A stretch of DNA of 64,000 bases from Brenneria sp. hezel4-2-4 (lineage in GTDB: Bacteria > Pseudomonadota > Gammaproteobacteria > Enterobacterales > Enterobacteriaceae): assembly GCF_013155275.1 (NCBI RefSeq), contig NZ_JABJXS010000001.1, positions 186,001 through 250,000 of the forward strand, given 5' to 3'. Positions 48,142-57,935 of the stretch are shown here, in pieces. The notes under the pieces are model-generated. The model saw only the letters and a program-made list of their open reading frames with translations. It was not told the DNA's origin and ran no database searches. The position numbers and the translations under genes were made by a program. Within the stretch, counting starts at the first letter, position 1. Each line of letters starts with the position of its first letter.

Positions 48142-48903
48142 ATGATTTTAAATTCTTTTGATTTACAGGGTAAAATTGCTCTTATCACAGGCTGTGATAC
48201 AGGGTTAGGACAGGGTATGGCTATCGGCCTGGCGCAAGCCGGCTGTGATATTGTCGGCGTCAACATTGTCGAACCGAAAGACACTATCGAGAAAGTCACC
48301 GCGCTGGGCCGCCGTTTCCTAAGCCTGACCGCGGATATGAGCAACATCAACAGCCACGCGGAACTGGTGGAAAAAGCCGTTGCCGAATTCGGCAAAGTTG
48401 ACATTCTGGTCAACAACGCCGGCATCATTCGCCGTGAAGACGCCATCGAGTTCAGTGAAAAGAACTGGGACGATGTGATGAACCTGAATATTAAGAGCGT
48501 GTTCTTTATGTCTCAGGCGGTCGCCCGTCAGTTCATCAAGCAAGGCGGTGGCGGTAAAATTATCAATATCGCATCGATGCTGTCTTTCCAGGGGGGGATC
48601 CGCGTTCCTTCTTACACCGCCTCAAAAAGCGCAGTGATGGGCGTTACCCGTTTGCTGGCGAACGAGTGGGCCAAGCACCGCATCAATGTCAATGCGCTGG
48701 CCCCGGGATATATGGCAACCAACAATACCCAGCAGCTACGCGCTGATGAAGAGCGCAGCAAAGAAATTCTGGATCGCATCCCGGCAGGCCGTTGGGGATT
48801 ACCGCAGGATTTGATGGGCCCCGCCGTATTCCTGGCTTCCGGCGCGTCTGATTATATCAATGGCTATACTATCGCCGTTGACGGCGGGTGGCTGGCTCGC
48901 TAG
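48142..48903 (+). CDS. kduD: 2-dehydro-3-deoxy-D-gluconate 5-dehydrogenase KduD
   Basis: A 253-residue short-chain dehydrogenase that reduces 2,5-diketo-3-deoxygluconate to 2-keto-3-deoxygluconate (KDG), the inducer of the KdgR regulon. The cofactor motif TGCDTGLGQG is near residue 16, NNAGI near 93, and the catalytic Ser, Tyr and Lys in SMLSFQGG and PSYTASKSA (about residues 145-165). First gene of the plus-strand pectin cluster. Confidence 0.96.
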   Translation: MILNSFDLQGKIALITGCDTGLGQGMAIGLAQAGCDIVGVNIVEPKDTIEKVTALGRRFLSLTADMSNINSHAELVEKAVAEFGKVDILVNNAGIIRREDAIEFSEKNWDDVMNLNIKSVFFMSQAVARQFIKQGGGGKIINIASMLSFQGGIRVPSYTASKSAVMGVTRLLANEWAKHRINVNALAPGYMATNNTQQLRADEERSKEILDRIPAGRWGLPQDLMGPAVFLASGASDYINGYTIAVDGGWLAR

Positions 48904-48944
48904 TACAGGCTTTCGCAGTAACCATTACGCTATAACCCCCTGTT

Positions 48945-48973
48945 AAAAGGCACAATATTGATTGTGCTTTTTT
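48945..48973 (+). terminator. kduD terminator
   Basis: GCACAAT, loop ATTG, ATTGTGC, then seven Ts, 42 bases after kduD. pelW therefore probably also has its own promoter. Confidence 0.85.
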
Positions 48974-49055
48974 ATTTATTTTTCAAAAAGTTATTTTTAC
49001 TTCTATTTTATCCCTCTTCTCTAAAATGCGTTTTTAAAAAATTTAAAAACAACGT

Positions 49056-49071
49056 TCCGACTTTGATCACA
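49056..49071 (+). promoter_or_regulatory. Candidate CRP site before pelW
   Basis: TCCGA, spacer CTTTGA, TCACA: a full right half and a partial left half of the CRP consensus, about 50 bases before the KdgR box of pelW. Confidence 0.45.
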
Positions 49072-49119
49072 CTTTCGCGATTGCGTGAATGACGGCAAGG
49101 CGACTCGCGCAATATAATC

Positions 49120-49140
49120 AATCAAAACAGTGTTTCTATT
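49120..49140 (+). promoter_or_regulatory. KdgR box before pelW
   Basis: AATCAAAACA, G, TGTTTCTATT: a good palindromic match to the KdgR consensus, 40 bases before the pelW start, placed to block the pelW-togMNAB promoter. Confidence 0.75.
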
Positions 49141-49179
49141 TATAAGGAACTGTTGCGCAGTTCCATAAGCAGGTACTCC

Positions 49180-50811
49180 ATGAGTATTTTTGAAAATTTT
49201 TCCACCAGCAAAAAAGCCAGACTTGATGAATGGGTTGATGCCGTAAGCCGCCATATCGACACGGTTCAGAATGTGGCTCACAGCCGCACAAACCCTACGC
49301 CGTTGTTGGCTGATGGATTTGATGTACGCAGCATGGAACCGGTCGTGTGGCGGTTTCCTGATGGTCGCAACGCGCCAATTTCAAACTTTGCCAGTCAGCA
49401 AAACTGGCTGAGGACACTGTGCGCGATGAGCATCATTAGCGGGGAATCCCGTTATCAGCAGCAGGCCGAGGCGCTTAGCCGCTATTTCCTCAACCATTTT
49501 GTCGATGAGAACAGCGGATTATTTTATTGGGGCGGCCATCGTTTTATCAATCTGGATACCCTGCAAAGCGAAGGCCCGGAATCGAAAGCCCAGGTACATG
49601 AGCTCAAGCATCATCTGCCCTACTACGCGCTGCTGCATCGCGTCAACGCGGAAAAGACGCTGAACTTTTTTCAGGGTTTCTGGAACGCCCATGTCGAAGA
49701 CTGGGATTCGCTGGATCTCGGCCGGCATGGCGATTACGCCAAACCCCGCGATGCAGACGTTTTTCTTCATCCCCGTCGTGATGTGGTCGACCCTGCGCAA
49801 TGGCCGACGCTGCCGCTGACTAAAGGATTGACCTTTGTTAACGCCGGCACCGACCTTATTTACGCCGCCTTTCACTATGCGGAATATACCGGCGATCGGC
49901 AAGCGGCCGCATGGGGCAAACATCTATACCGGCAATACGTGCTGGCGCGCAATCCGGAAACCGGCATGCCGGTTTATCAGTTCAGCTCGCCGCTGCAACG
50001 TCAACCGGCGCCGCAAGATGACAACCAAACCCAATCGTGGTTCGGCGATCGCGCACAGCGGCAGTTCGGCCCGGAATTCGGCGACATTGCCCTAGAGGCC
50101 AACGTCCTGTTCCGTGACATGCGTCCGTTGCTGATCGACAACCCGTTAGCGATGCTGGACATTCTGCGTACCCGGCCAGACGACGAAATCCTTGGCTGGG
50201 TTATTTCCGGGCTAAAAAACTATTATCAATATGCCTATGATGTAACCAGTAACTCGCTGCGTCCGATGTGGAACAACGGTCAGGATATGACCGGTTATCA
50301 ATTCAAACGTGACGGCTATTACGGAAAAGCGGGCACGGAATTGAAGCCCTTTGTTCTGGAAGGCGATTATTTATTGCCTCTGGTGCGGGCTTACCGCCTT
50401 AGCGGCGACGAGGATCTGTACGCATTGATTAATACCCTGCTGACTCGTCTGAAGCATGAAGATATTCATCACATCGCCAGTCCGGTTTTTTTATTCGCCA
50501 TGATTGAACTGGCCGAGCACACACAGTCGGAACAATGGGCGCAATACGCCTGGCGGTTAGCTGACGTTTTATTTGAAAAACATTTCCATCGAGGTTTATT
50601 TATTCGTTCAGCGCGACATCGCTATGTTCGTCTGGATGATCCCTTTCCATTGGCTTTATTGACTTTCGTGGCCGCCTGTCGCAACCAATTAAGCGATATT
50701 CCGCCGTTTTTAACCCAGGGTGGGTATGTTCACGGTGATTTTCGCGTTAACGGGGAAAATAGAATTATCTATGACGTGGAGTTTATTTATCCAGCGTTAT
50801 TAACGTCTTAA
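49180..50811 (+). CDS. pelW: Cytoplasmic pectate disaccharide-lyase PelW (PL2)
   Basis: A 543-residue polysaccharide lyase family 2 enzyme that cleaves imported oligogalacturonides in the cytoplasm, releasing unsaturated digalacturonate. It has no signal peptide (start MSIFENFSTSKK), which fits an intracellular lyase. The neighbours (kduD before, togMNAB after) are the same as for PelW in Dickeya. The ATG at 49180 follows CAGGTA; an ATG nine codons upstream is less likely. Confidence 0.92.
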   Translation: MSIFENFSTSKKARLDEWVDAVSRHIDTVQNVAHSRTNPTPLLADGFDVRSMEPVVWRFPDGRNAPISNFASQQNWLRTLCAMSIISGESRYQQQAEALSRYFLNHFVDENSGLFYWGGHRFINLDTLQSEGPESKAQVHELKHHLPYYALLHRVNAEKTLNFFQGFWNAHVEDWDSLDLGRHGDYAKPRDADVFLHPRRDVVDPAQWPTLPLTKGLTFVNAGTDLIYAAFHYAEYTGDRQAAAWGKHLYRQYVLARNPETGMPVYQFSSPLQRQPAPQDDNQTQSWFGDRAQRQFGPEFGDIALEANVLFRDMRPLLIDNPLAMLDILRTRPDDEILGWVISGLKNYYQYAYDVTSNSLRPMWNNGQDMTGYQFKRDGYYGKAGTELKPFVLEGDYLLPLVRAYRLSGDEDLYALINTLLTRLKHEDIHHIASPVFLFAMIELAEHTQSEQWAQYAWRLADVLFEKHFHRGLFIRSARHRYVRLDDPFPLALLTFVAACRNQLSDIPPFLTQGGYVHGDFRVNGENRIIYDVEFIYPALLTS

Positions 50812-50856
50812 TTTTTTGTTTTTTAATGATTCACAATTACTAAATAGGTAAGCATT

Positions 50857-51747
50857 ATGAATGAAAACAGAATGCTGGGGTTAGCCTATATCTCTCCCTA
50901 TATTATAGGATTGATAGTCTTTACCGCTTTCCCCTTTATTTCATCTTTTATACTCAGCTTTACCGAGTATGACTTGATGAGTCCTCCTGAATTCACTGGT
51001 ATTGAAAATTACCATCGGATGCTGCTTGAGGATGATCTTTTCTGGAAATCAATGGGCGTAACCTTTGCCTATGTATTTCTGACCATTCCGCTGAAATTAA
51101 TATTCGCTCTATTAATTGCGTTTGTGCTTAATTTCAAATTGCGCGGCATCGGCTTCTTCCGTACTGCTTATTACGTTCCGTCCATTTTGGGCAGCAGCGT
51201 GGCGATTGCCGTGTTATGGCGTGCGCTTTTCGCCATCGACGGCCTGTTAAACAGCTTTCTGGCCGTGTTCGGCTTTGATGCCGTCAACTGGCTCGGCGAA
51301 CCGTCGCTGGCATTAATGTCCGTTACCCTGCTGCGCGTGTGGCAGTTCGGTTCGGCGATGGTTATCTTCCTGGCCGCGTTGCAGAACGTACCGCAGTCGC
51401 AATATGAAGCCGCCATGATCGACGGCGCCTCCAAATGGCAAATGTTCCTGAAAGTCACGGTGCCGTTAATTACGCCGGTTATTTTCTTCAACTTTATTAT
51501 GCAGACCACCCAGGCATTCCAGGAATTCACCGCGCCTTACGTCATTACCGGCGGTGGTCCAACTCACTACACCTACCTGTTCTCGCTCTATATCTACGAT
51601 ACGGCATTTAAGTATTTCGATATGGGCTACGGCGCCGCGCTGGCATGGGTTCTGTTCCTGGTCGTTGCCGTCTTCGCTTCGATTGCCTTTAAGTCGTCCA
51701 AGTACTGGGTGTTCTACTCCGCGGATAAAGGAGGAAAAAATGGCTGA
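50857..51747 (+). CDS. togM: Oligogalacturonide ABC transporter permease TogM
   Basis: A 296-residue sugar-type ABC permease with six hydrophobic segments. The EAA motif, contact point for the ATPase, is EAAMIDGASKWQMFLKVTVP (from about residue 185). With TogN it forms the channel for oligogalacturonides. The 3' end overlaps togN by eight bases. Confidence 0.94.
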   Translation: MNENRMLGLAYISPYIIGLIVFTAFPFISSFILSFTEYDLMSPPEFTGIENYHRMLLEDDLFWKSMGVTFAYVFLTIPLKLIFALLIAFVLNFKLRGIGFFRTAYYVPSILGSSVAIAVLWRALFAIDGLLNSFLAVFGFDAVNWLGEPSLALMSVTLLRVWQFGSAMVIFLAALQNVPQSQYEAAMIDGASKWQMFLKVTVPLITPVIFFNFIMQTTQAFQEFTAPYVITGGGPTHYTYLFSLYIYDTAFKYFDMGYGAALAWVLFLVVAVFASIAFKSSKYWVFYSADKGGKNG

Positions 51748-52645
51748 CATGCATTCAAATATGAGCTCCGCGCAAGAGATTGCGGCGTTGGAAATTCGCC
51801 GTACGCTGCGTAAAGAAAAAATCAGCGCCGCCATTCGTTACGTGATTCTGTTGTTTGTCGGTCTGCTGATGCTCTACCCGCTGGCCTGGATGTTCTCGGC
51901 ATCGTTCAAGCCGAATCATGAAATCTTTACCACGCTCGGTCTGTGGCCGGAACACGCCACCTGGGACGGCTTCCTTAACGGCTGGAAAACCGGTACGGAA
52001 TATAATTTCGGTCATTACATGATCAACACCTTCAAGTATGTGATCCCGAAAGTGCTGCTGACCATTATCTCTTCCACCATCGTCGCTTACGGCTTCGCCC
52101 GTTTCGAGATCCCGTGGAAGAATTTCTGGTTCGCCACGCTTATCGCCACCATGCTGCTGCCTAGCACCGTGCTGTTGATCCCCCAGTACATCATGTTCCG
52201 TGAAATGGGCATGTTGAACAGCTACCTGCCGCTGTATCTGCCGCTGGCGTTCGCCACCCAGGGTTTCTTTGTGTTCATGCTGATCCAGTTCCTGCGCGGC
52301 GTGCCGCGTGATATGGAAGAAGCGGCCCAGATTGACGGCTGCAACTCCTTTCAGGTGCTGTGGTATGTGGTGGTGCCGATTCTGAAACCGGCCATTATCT
52401 CCGTCGCGCTGTTCCAGTTCATGTGGTCGATGAACGATTTTATCGGTCCGCTGATCTATGTCTACAGCGTGGATAAATATCCGATTGCGCTGGCGTTGAA
52501 AATGTCCATCGACGTAACAGAAGGCGCTCCGTGGAACGAAATCCTGGCGATGTCCAGCATTTCGATTCTGCCCTCCATCATTGTTTTCTTCCTGGCGCAG
52601 CGTTACTTCGTACAAGGCGTGACCAGCAGCGGCATTAAAGGTTAA
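51740..52645 (+). CDS. togN: Oligogalacturonide ABC transporter permease TogN
   Basis: A 301-residue permease, partner of TogM. The EAA motif EEAAQIDGCNSFQVLWYVVVP is present from about residue 193 and six hydrophobic segments can be placed. The ATG at 51740 (MADMHSNMSS) follows GGAGG; the open frame continues upstream inside togM, but this is not expected to be translated. Confidence 0.94.
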   Translation: MADMHSNMSSAQEIAALEIRRTLRKEKISAAIRYVILLFVGLLMLYPLAWMFSASFKPNHEIFTTLGLWPEHATWDGFLNGWKTGTEYNFGHYMINTFKYVIPKVLLTIISSTIVAYGFARFEIPWKNFWFATLIATMLLPSTVLLIPQYIMFREMGMLNSYLPLYLPLAFATQGFFVFMLIQFLRGVPRDMEEAAQIDGCNSFQVLWYVVVPILKPAIISVALFQFMWSMNDFIGPLIYVYSVDKYPIALALKMSIDVTEGAPWNEILAMSSISILPSIIVFFLAQRYFVQGVTSSGIKG

Positions 52646-52658
52646 TAGAGGATCTATC

Positions 52659-53786
52659 ATGGCTGAAGTCATTTTCAATAAGCTGGAAAAAGTTTACTCC
52701 AACGGTTTCAAAGCGGTACACGGCATCGATCTGACCATTAAAGACGGCGAATTCATGGTTATCGTCGGCCCTTCAGGCTGCGCGAAATCCACTACGCTGC
52801 GGATGCTGGCCGGTCTGGAAACCATCAGCGGCGGCGAAGTGCGTATCGGCGAACGCGTGGTAAACAACCTGGCCCCCAAAGAGCGCGGGATTGCGATGGT
52901 GTTCCAGAACTATGCGCTCTACCCGCATATGACGGTAAAAGAGAATCTGGCGTTCGGCCTGAAGCTTAGCAAAATGCCGAAAGCGCAGATTGAAGAGCAA
53001 GTTACCGAAGCGTCCAAAATTCTGGAATTGGAAGATCTGATGGATCGTCTGCCGCGCCAGCTTTCCGGCGGCCAGGCGCAGCGCGTCGCGGTGGGCCGCG
53101 CCATCGTGAAAAAACCGGATGTTTTCCTGTTTGACGAACCCTTGTCAAACCTGGATGCCAAACTGCGCGCGTCCATGCGTATCCGTATTTCCGACCTGCA
53201 CAAGCAGTTGAAGAAAAGCGGTAAAGCGGCAACCACCGTGTATGTCACCCACGACCAGACCGAAGCCATGACCATGGGCGATCGTATTTGCGTGATGAAA
53301 CTGGGTCATATCATGCAGGTGGATACCCCGGATAACCTGTATCACTTCCCGGTAAACATGTTTGTCGCCGGCTTCATCGGCTCTCCGGAAATGAACATCA
53401 AACCAAGCAAACTGGTGGAAAATGACGGTCAGATTGGCCTGACCGTCGGGCACTACACGCTGGTATTGAATCAGTCCCAGCAGGATAAGGTTCGCCCTCA
53501 CGCCGGTCAGGATGTGTTCTTCGGTATCCGTCCGGAATACGTGACCGTTTCCGAAACACCGTTTGAGGCCAACCATTCTCAGGGTGAACTGGTTCGCGTA
53601 GAGAACATGGGCCATGAATTCTTTATGTACATAAAAGTTGATGGCTTTGAATTAACCACCCGCGTCCCGTCCGACGAAGCGCGGGTGATTATCAAGAATG
53701 GCCTGCACCGTCAGGTGTTCTTCCAATTTGATATGGATAAATGCCATATCTTTGATGCAAAAACAGAAAAAAACATCTCTCTCTAA
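52659..53786 (+). CDS. togA: Oligogalacturonide ABC transporter ATPase TogA
   Basis: A 375-residue MalK-like ATPase. Walker A is GPSGCAKST (about residues 37-45, with Ala where most relatives have Gly), the signature QLSGGQAQRVAVGRA is near 134, and Walker B VFLFDEPLSNLDAKLR near 155. A C-terminal OB-type regulatory domain follows from about 240. It energises TogMN. Confidence 0.95.
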   Translation: MAEVIFNKLEKVYSNGFKAVHGIDLTIKDGEFMVIVGPSGCAKSTTLRMLAGLETISGGEVRIGERVVNNLAPKERGIAMVFQNYALYPHMTVKENLAFGLKLSKMPKAQIEEQVTEASKILELEDLMDRLPRQLSGGQAQRVAVGRAIVKKPDVFLFDEPLSNLDAKLRASMRIRISDLHKQLKKSGKAATTVYVTHDQTEAMTMGDRICVMKLGHIMQVDTPDNLYHFPVNMFVAGFIGSPEMNIKPSKLVENDGQIGLTVGHYTLVLNQSQQDKVRPHAGQDVFFGIRPEYVTVSETPFEANHSQGELVRVENMGHEFFMYIKVDGFELTTRVPSDEARVIIKNGLHRQVFFQFDMDKCHIFDAKTEKNISL

Positions 53787-53801
53787 CAGGAGTAGTAACC
53801 G

Positions 53802-55091
53802 ATGAAAAAAGCGATCCTACACACGTTGATAGCCTCATCTCTGGCATTATTGGCGGCTCCGTCTTTTGCCGCCGATCAGGTTGAATTAAGAATGTCCTGG
53901 TGGGGCGGCAATACCCGCCACCAACAAACGCTCAAAGCCATTGAAGAGTTCCATAAGCAGAACCCGAATATCACGGTTAAAGCAGAGTACACCGGTTGGG
54001 ACGGACACTTGTCCCGTCTGACTACGCAAATTGCCGGTAATACCGAACCTGACGTTATGCAGACCAACTGGAACTGGCTGCCGATTTTCTCTAAAAACGG
54101 CGAGGGTTTCTACGATCTGAACAAAGTCAACGATACGCTGGATCTGACGCAATTCGATCCCAAAGAGCTCAGCAGTACCACCGTCAACGGCAAGTTGAAC
54201 GGCATTCCTATTTCCGTCACCGCCCGGGTGTTCTATTTCAATACTGAAAGCTGGAAAAAAGCCGGTCTGGAATATCCGAAAACCTGGGATGAATTGCTGA
54301 ATGCCGGCAAGGTGTTTAAAGAAAAACTGGGCGATCAATACTACCCGGTGGTGCTGGAACATCAGGATTCACTGGCGCTGTTAAACTCCTATATGGTTCA
54401 GAAATACAACCTCCCCGCCATTGATGTGAACGCGCAGAAGTTTGCGTATACCGATGCGCAGTGGGTTGAATTCTTCGGCATGTATAAAAAGTTGGTTGAT
54501 AGCCACGTAATGCCTTCAGCGAAATACTATGCTTCTTTCGGTAAGAGCAACATGTATGAGATGAAGCCGTGGATCAATGGCGAGTGGAGCGGCACCTATA
54601 TGTGGAACTCGACGATCACCAAATATTCCGACAACCTGCAACCGCCCGCCAAGCTGGAGTTAGGTCACTATCCCATGCTGCCGGAGGCCAAAGACGCCGG
54701 CCTGTTCTTTAAACCCGCGCAAATGTTGTCAATCGGCAAATCAAGCAAACATCCTAAAGAAGCGTCTCTGCTGATTAACTTCCTGTTGAACAGCAAAGAA
54801 GGCGTTCAGGCGCTGGGACTGGAACGCGGCGTTCCGTTAAGTAAGGCCGCCGTAGCCCAACTGACGGCTGACGGCGTAATTAAAGATGATTCTCCGGCGG
54901 TTGCCGGTCTGGCTCAGGCGCTGTCACTGCCGCATAACGTGAGCGTTTCGCCTTACTTTGACGACCCGCAAATCGTTTCTCTGTTTGGCGATGCTATTCA
55001 GTCCATCGATTACGGTCAGAAATCCGTTGAAGAAACCGCGAAATACTTCCAGCGTCAATCTGAACGTATTCTAAAACGTGCGATGAAATAA
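53802..55091 (+). CDS. togB: Oligogalacturonide-binding protein TogB
   Basis: A 429-residue periplasmic substrate-binding protein of the family 1 sugar-binding type. A signal peptide of 23 residues ends in SFAA; the mature protein begins around DQVELRMSWWGG. It delivers oligogalacturonides to TogMNA. It starts 16 bases after togA, with GGAG upstream. Confidence 0.95.
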   Translation: MKKAILHTLIASSLALLAAPSFAADQVELRMSWWGGNTRHQQTLKAIEEFHKQNPNITVKAEYTGWDGHLSRLTTQIAGNTEPDVMQTNWNWLPIFSKNGEGFYDLNKVNDTLDLTQFDPKELSSTTVNGKLNGIPISVTARVFYFNTESWKKAGLEYPKTWDELLNAGKVFKEKLGDQYYPVVLEHQDSLALLNSYMVQKYNLPAIDVNAQKFAYTDAQWVEFFGMYKKLVDSHVMPSAKYYASFGKSNMYEMKPWINGEWSGTYMWNSTITKYSDNLQPPAKLELGHYPMLPEAKDAGLFFKPAQMLSIGKSSKHPKEASLLINFLLNSKEGVQALGLERGVPLSKAAVAQLTADGVIKDDSPAVAGLAQALSLPHNVSVSPYFDDPQIVSLFGDAIQSIDYGQKSVEETAKYFQRQSERILKRAMK

Positions 55092-55117
55092 AATACGCTG
55101 CAATTTATCAATTAACC

Positions 55118-55145
55118 AACCTGCCATTAACACGGCAGGTTTTTT
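55118..55145 (+). terminator. togB terminator
   Basis: AACCTGCC (55118-55125) pairs with GGCAGGTT (55134-55141), followed by four more Ts. It ends the pelW-togMNAB transcript. Confidence 0.9.
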
Positions 55146-55237
55146 ATTGTTTTTAGTTTTATTTATCTTAAAACAATGAGTTTATTGTATTTCATTTAAA
55201 TTGAAACAACCCCACTATCCAACCCGATCGCAATCAC

Positions 55238-55259
55238 AATTTAAAACATCATTTCAATT
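55238..55259 (+). promoter_or_regulatory. KdgR box before kdgM
   Basis: AATTTAAAACA and TCATTTCAATT form a palindromic match to the KdgR consensus, about 125 bases before kdgM. The kdgM upstream region (55146-55384) is AT-rich and carries no gene. Confidence 0.7.
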
Positions 55260-55384
55260 CTAATTTATCAAGCAGACCTGGATCACAAAATACATTTTAA
55301 TAATAAATACAATAGAACTTGCTCCAAAAAAGAAAAACGCGTCTTTGTATTAAACATCATCCTAACTATATAGGAACTATAACA

Positions 55385-56095
55385 ATGAAATTAAAATTAC
55401 TCGCTCTGGCTGTCACTTCATTAGTCAGTATTAACGCGATGGCCGTCAATATCGATTATCGCCATGAAATGAAAGATACGCCCAAGAATGATCACCGCGA
55501 TCGTCTGTTGATGTCTCACCGTTTTGCTAATGGTTTTGGCCTGTCGGTTGAAGCTAAATGGCGCCAATCTTCTGCTGACACCACGCCGAACAAACCTTAT
55601 AATGAAACCGTAAGCAACGGTACTGAAGTGGTGGCCAGCTACGTTTACAATTTTGATAAAACTTTTTCTCTTGAACCAGGATTCTCTTTAGATTCAAGTT
55701 CTTCAACCAACAACTACCGCCCTTATCTGCGCGGTAAAATCAACATCACCGACGATCTGTCCACCTCGCTGCGCTATCGCCCTTATTACTTGCGTAAGAG
55801 CGGGAATATCGGTAAAACCGATACGCAGGAAAATGGTTATAACCTGACCGGCGTTATCAGTTATAAATTCCTGCAAGACTACCAGATTGATTACGAACTG
55901 GATTATAAGAAAGCCAATAAAGCCGGCGCATACCAATATGACAACGAAACTTATAAATTCGAGCATGACGTAAAACTCTCTTATAAACTGGATAAAAACT
56001 GGAAGCCCTATATGGCGGTGGGTAATGTCGCTCAGGACGGCACCAGCGATCATCGTCAAACGCGCTACCGCGTCGGCGTAACTTATAGCTTCTAA
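55385..56095 (+). CDS. kdgM: Oligogalacturonate-specific porin KdgM
   Basis: A 236-residue outer-membrane porin (KdgM/NanC family) that admits oligogalacturonates. A 20-residue signal peptide ends in NAMA; the mature protein starts VNIDYRHEMKD, and the chain ends in VGVTYSF with a terminal Phe, typical for barrel assembly. Alternating polar/apolar strands with many Tyr and Arg/Lys fit a narrow, basic pore. The ATG at 55385 follows AGGAAC. The position after togB is that of Dickeya. Confidence 0.95.
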   Translation: MKLKLLALAVTSLVSINAMAVNIDYRHEMKDTPKNDHRDRLLMSHRFANGFGLSVEAKWRQSSADTTPNKPYNETVSNGTEVVASYVYNFDKTFSLEPGFSLDSSSSTNNYRPYLRGKINITDDLSTSLRYRPYYLRKSGNIGKTDTQENGYNLTGVISYKFLQDYQIDYELDYKKANKAGAYQYDNETYKFEHDVKLSYKLDKNWKPYMAVGNVAQDGTSDHRQTRYRVGVTYSF

Positions 56096-56128
56096 TCCGC
56101 CAACGGTTGTTTTAATGTTTAGACCTTA

Positions 56129-56191
56129 TTAATAACCAGGGATGTTGGAATTAATGAATCAGTCCAGTTAATTTTAACATCCCGTTATTAA
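56129..56191 (+). repeat. Long inverted repeat after kdgM
   Basis: TTAATAACCAGGGATGTT with GGAATTAA (56129-56154) pairs with TTAATTTTAACATCCC and GTTATTAA (56168-56191), with a two-base bulge and two mismatches; loop of 13 bases. It begins 34 bases after kdgM and has no T run, so it may stabilise the kdgM mRNA 3' end or terminate weakly. The rest of the 424-bp spacer to tcyP holds no gene. Confidence 0.7.
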
Positions 56192-56519
56192 GGTAGTCTG
56201 TGGTTAGTGAAACAAGTAAGTGAGTATTGTTTTGTGTTAGGTAAATGGCTGTGTCTGAATTACCCTCATCGTATATTAACGTAATTTATTGATTTATTTT
56301 TGCGGTTCAGGGTGGTCATTCTCTCTCCGATTCAATGACCGCCCTATTTTTTGTCGCCGCCCCATTCGCCGTAAAAACCCTGGTTGCCGCGTCGGCGCCG
56401 GGCGCATCCCCGACTGTCGCCTACCGCCATATAACAAACTTATAAAAGAACTGATATCCTGTCGGTGTTTGTCATCATTTTTGAAAAATTGCTCATCTAA
56501 CTGATAGGGAGAAGTGGAG

Positions 56520-57914
56520 ATGAATTTTCCGCTGCTGTTAAATATTTTGGCGTTTGCCGCACTGCTGCTTTTAGTGGGATACGCCAGCAAAGGCAAGTCA
56601 TGGAGCCTGGCAAAAAAAGTTTTGCTGGGTCTGGTTATCGGGGTTCTGTTTGGTCTGGCCCTACACCTGATCTACGGCGGCGATAACCCGGTTATCAGCC
56701 AATCGGTCGCCTGGTTTAATATCGTCGGCAACGGCTACGTGCAACTGTTGCAGATGATTGTTATGCCGCTGGTATTTGTTTCCATCCTGAACTCGGTCGC
56801 CAAGCTGCATAATGCCTCGTCGTTGGGGAAAATCAGCGTATTAACGCTGGCTACCCTGTTATTTACCACGCTGATTGCCGCGCTGGTCGGGGTTTTCGTG
56901 ACCAATCTGTTCGGGTTGACGGCAACTGGACTGGTGCAGGGCGCGCAGGAAACCGCCCGCTTGTCGGCCATCGAAAATAACTACGCGGGCAAGGTTGCCG
57001 ATCTGAGCATCCCGCAGATCATTCTTTCCTTTATTCCTAAAAACCCGTTTGCCGAACTGACCGGCGCCAATCCCACGTCGATTATCAGCGTCGTTGTTTT
57101 TGCCGTCTTCCTCGGCGTTGCCGCGCTGCAACTGATGAAAGACGACGCCGCCAAAGGCGAGCGGATCCTGGTTGCCATTGATACCTTGCAATCCTGGGTG
57201 ATGAAACTGGTTCGTCTGGTGATGAAACTGACCCCGTACGGGGTATTGGCGTTAATGACCAAGATGGTGGCCAGCTCCAACCTGCAAGATATCCTCAAGC
57301 TAGGGAGCTTTGTGGTGGCGTCTTATTTGGGTCTGGCTATCATGTTCGGCGTTCATGCGCTGATTCTGTCGCTGACCGGCATTAATCCTGCCCGGTTTTT
57401 CCGTAAGGTATGGCCGGTGCTGACATTTGCCTTTACCAGCCGTTCCAGCGCCGCCACCATCCCACTGAGCATCGAAGCGCAAACCCGCCGTATCGGCGTA
57501 CCGGAATCCATCGCCAGCTTTGCCGCCTCATTTGGCACCACTATCGGCCAGAATGGCTGCGCCGGACTTTATCCCGCCATGCTGGCGGTGATGGTCGCTC
57601 CGACGGTGGGGATTAATCCGCTCGATCCGGTATGGATTGCCACGCTGGTCGGGATTGTCACCATCAGTTCGGCAGGGGTGGCCGGCGTCGGCGGCGGCGC
57701 AACCTTTGCCGCGCTGATCGTTCTGCCGGCAATGGGGCTGCCGGTTACCCTGGTTGCTTTGCTGATTTCTATTGAGCCATTGATTGATATGGGACGTACG
57801 GCGTTGAATGTAAGCGGTTCAATGACCGCGGGCACGGTCACCAGTCAGTTATTGAAGCAAACGGATAAAACCGTGTTTGATGCGCAGGAAGAAGCCGAGT
57901 TGGCGCATCGATAA
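56520..57914 (+). CDS. tcyP: L-cystine transporter TcyP
   Basis: A 464-residue sodium:dicarboxylate-symporter-fold protein, closely similar to E. coli TcyP (YdjN), which imports L-cystine. About eight hydrophobic segments plus re-entrant loops; the serine-rich loop [13 protein letters not shown] (about residues 303-315) and [14 protein letters not shown] are typical. The ATG at 56520 follows GGGAG; a GTG two codons upstream is possible. Confidence 0.94.
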   Translation: MNFPLLLNILAFAALLLLVGYASKGKSWSLAKKVLLGLVIGVLFGLALHLIYGGDNPVISQSVAWFNIVGNGYVQLLQMIVMPLVFVSILNSVAKLHNASSLGKISVLTLATLLFTTLIAALVGVFVTNLFGLTATGLVQGAQETARLSAIENNYAGKVADLSIPQIILSFIPKNPFAELTGANPTSIISVVVFAVFLGVAALQLMKDDAAKGERILVAIDTLQSWVMKLVRLVMKLTPYGVLALMTKMVASSNLQDILKLGSFVVASYLGLAIMFGVHALILSLTGINPARFFRKVWPVLTFAFTSRSSAATIPLSIEAQTRRIGVPESIASFAASFGTTIGQNGCAGLYPAMLAVMVAPTVGINPLDPVWIATLVGIVTISSAGVAGVGGGATFAALIVLPAMGLPVTLVALLISIEPLIDMGRTALNVSGSMTAGTVTSQLLKQTDKTVFDAQEEAELAHR

Positions 57915-57935
57915 CATTAAATAAAACGATAAGGC

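Noticed and set aside
51554-51739. Longer togN starting inside togM
   Set aside because: The ATG at 51740 has a strong ribosome binding site and gives the family length; the upstream part is togM in another frame.
51755-52678. 307-codon open frame antisense to togN
   Set aside because: Shadow of a real gene on the other strand; composition is dominated by His, Gln and Arg, as in reverse frames.
52767-52793. Defective Walker A in TogA (Ala in place of Gly)
   Set aside because: Lys, Ser and Thr of the motif are intact, and this substitution occurs in other sugar ABC ATPases, so loss of function is not supported.
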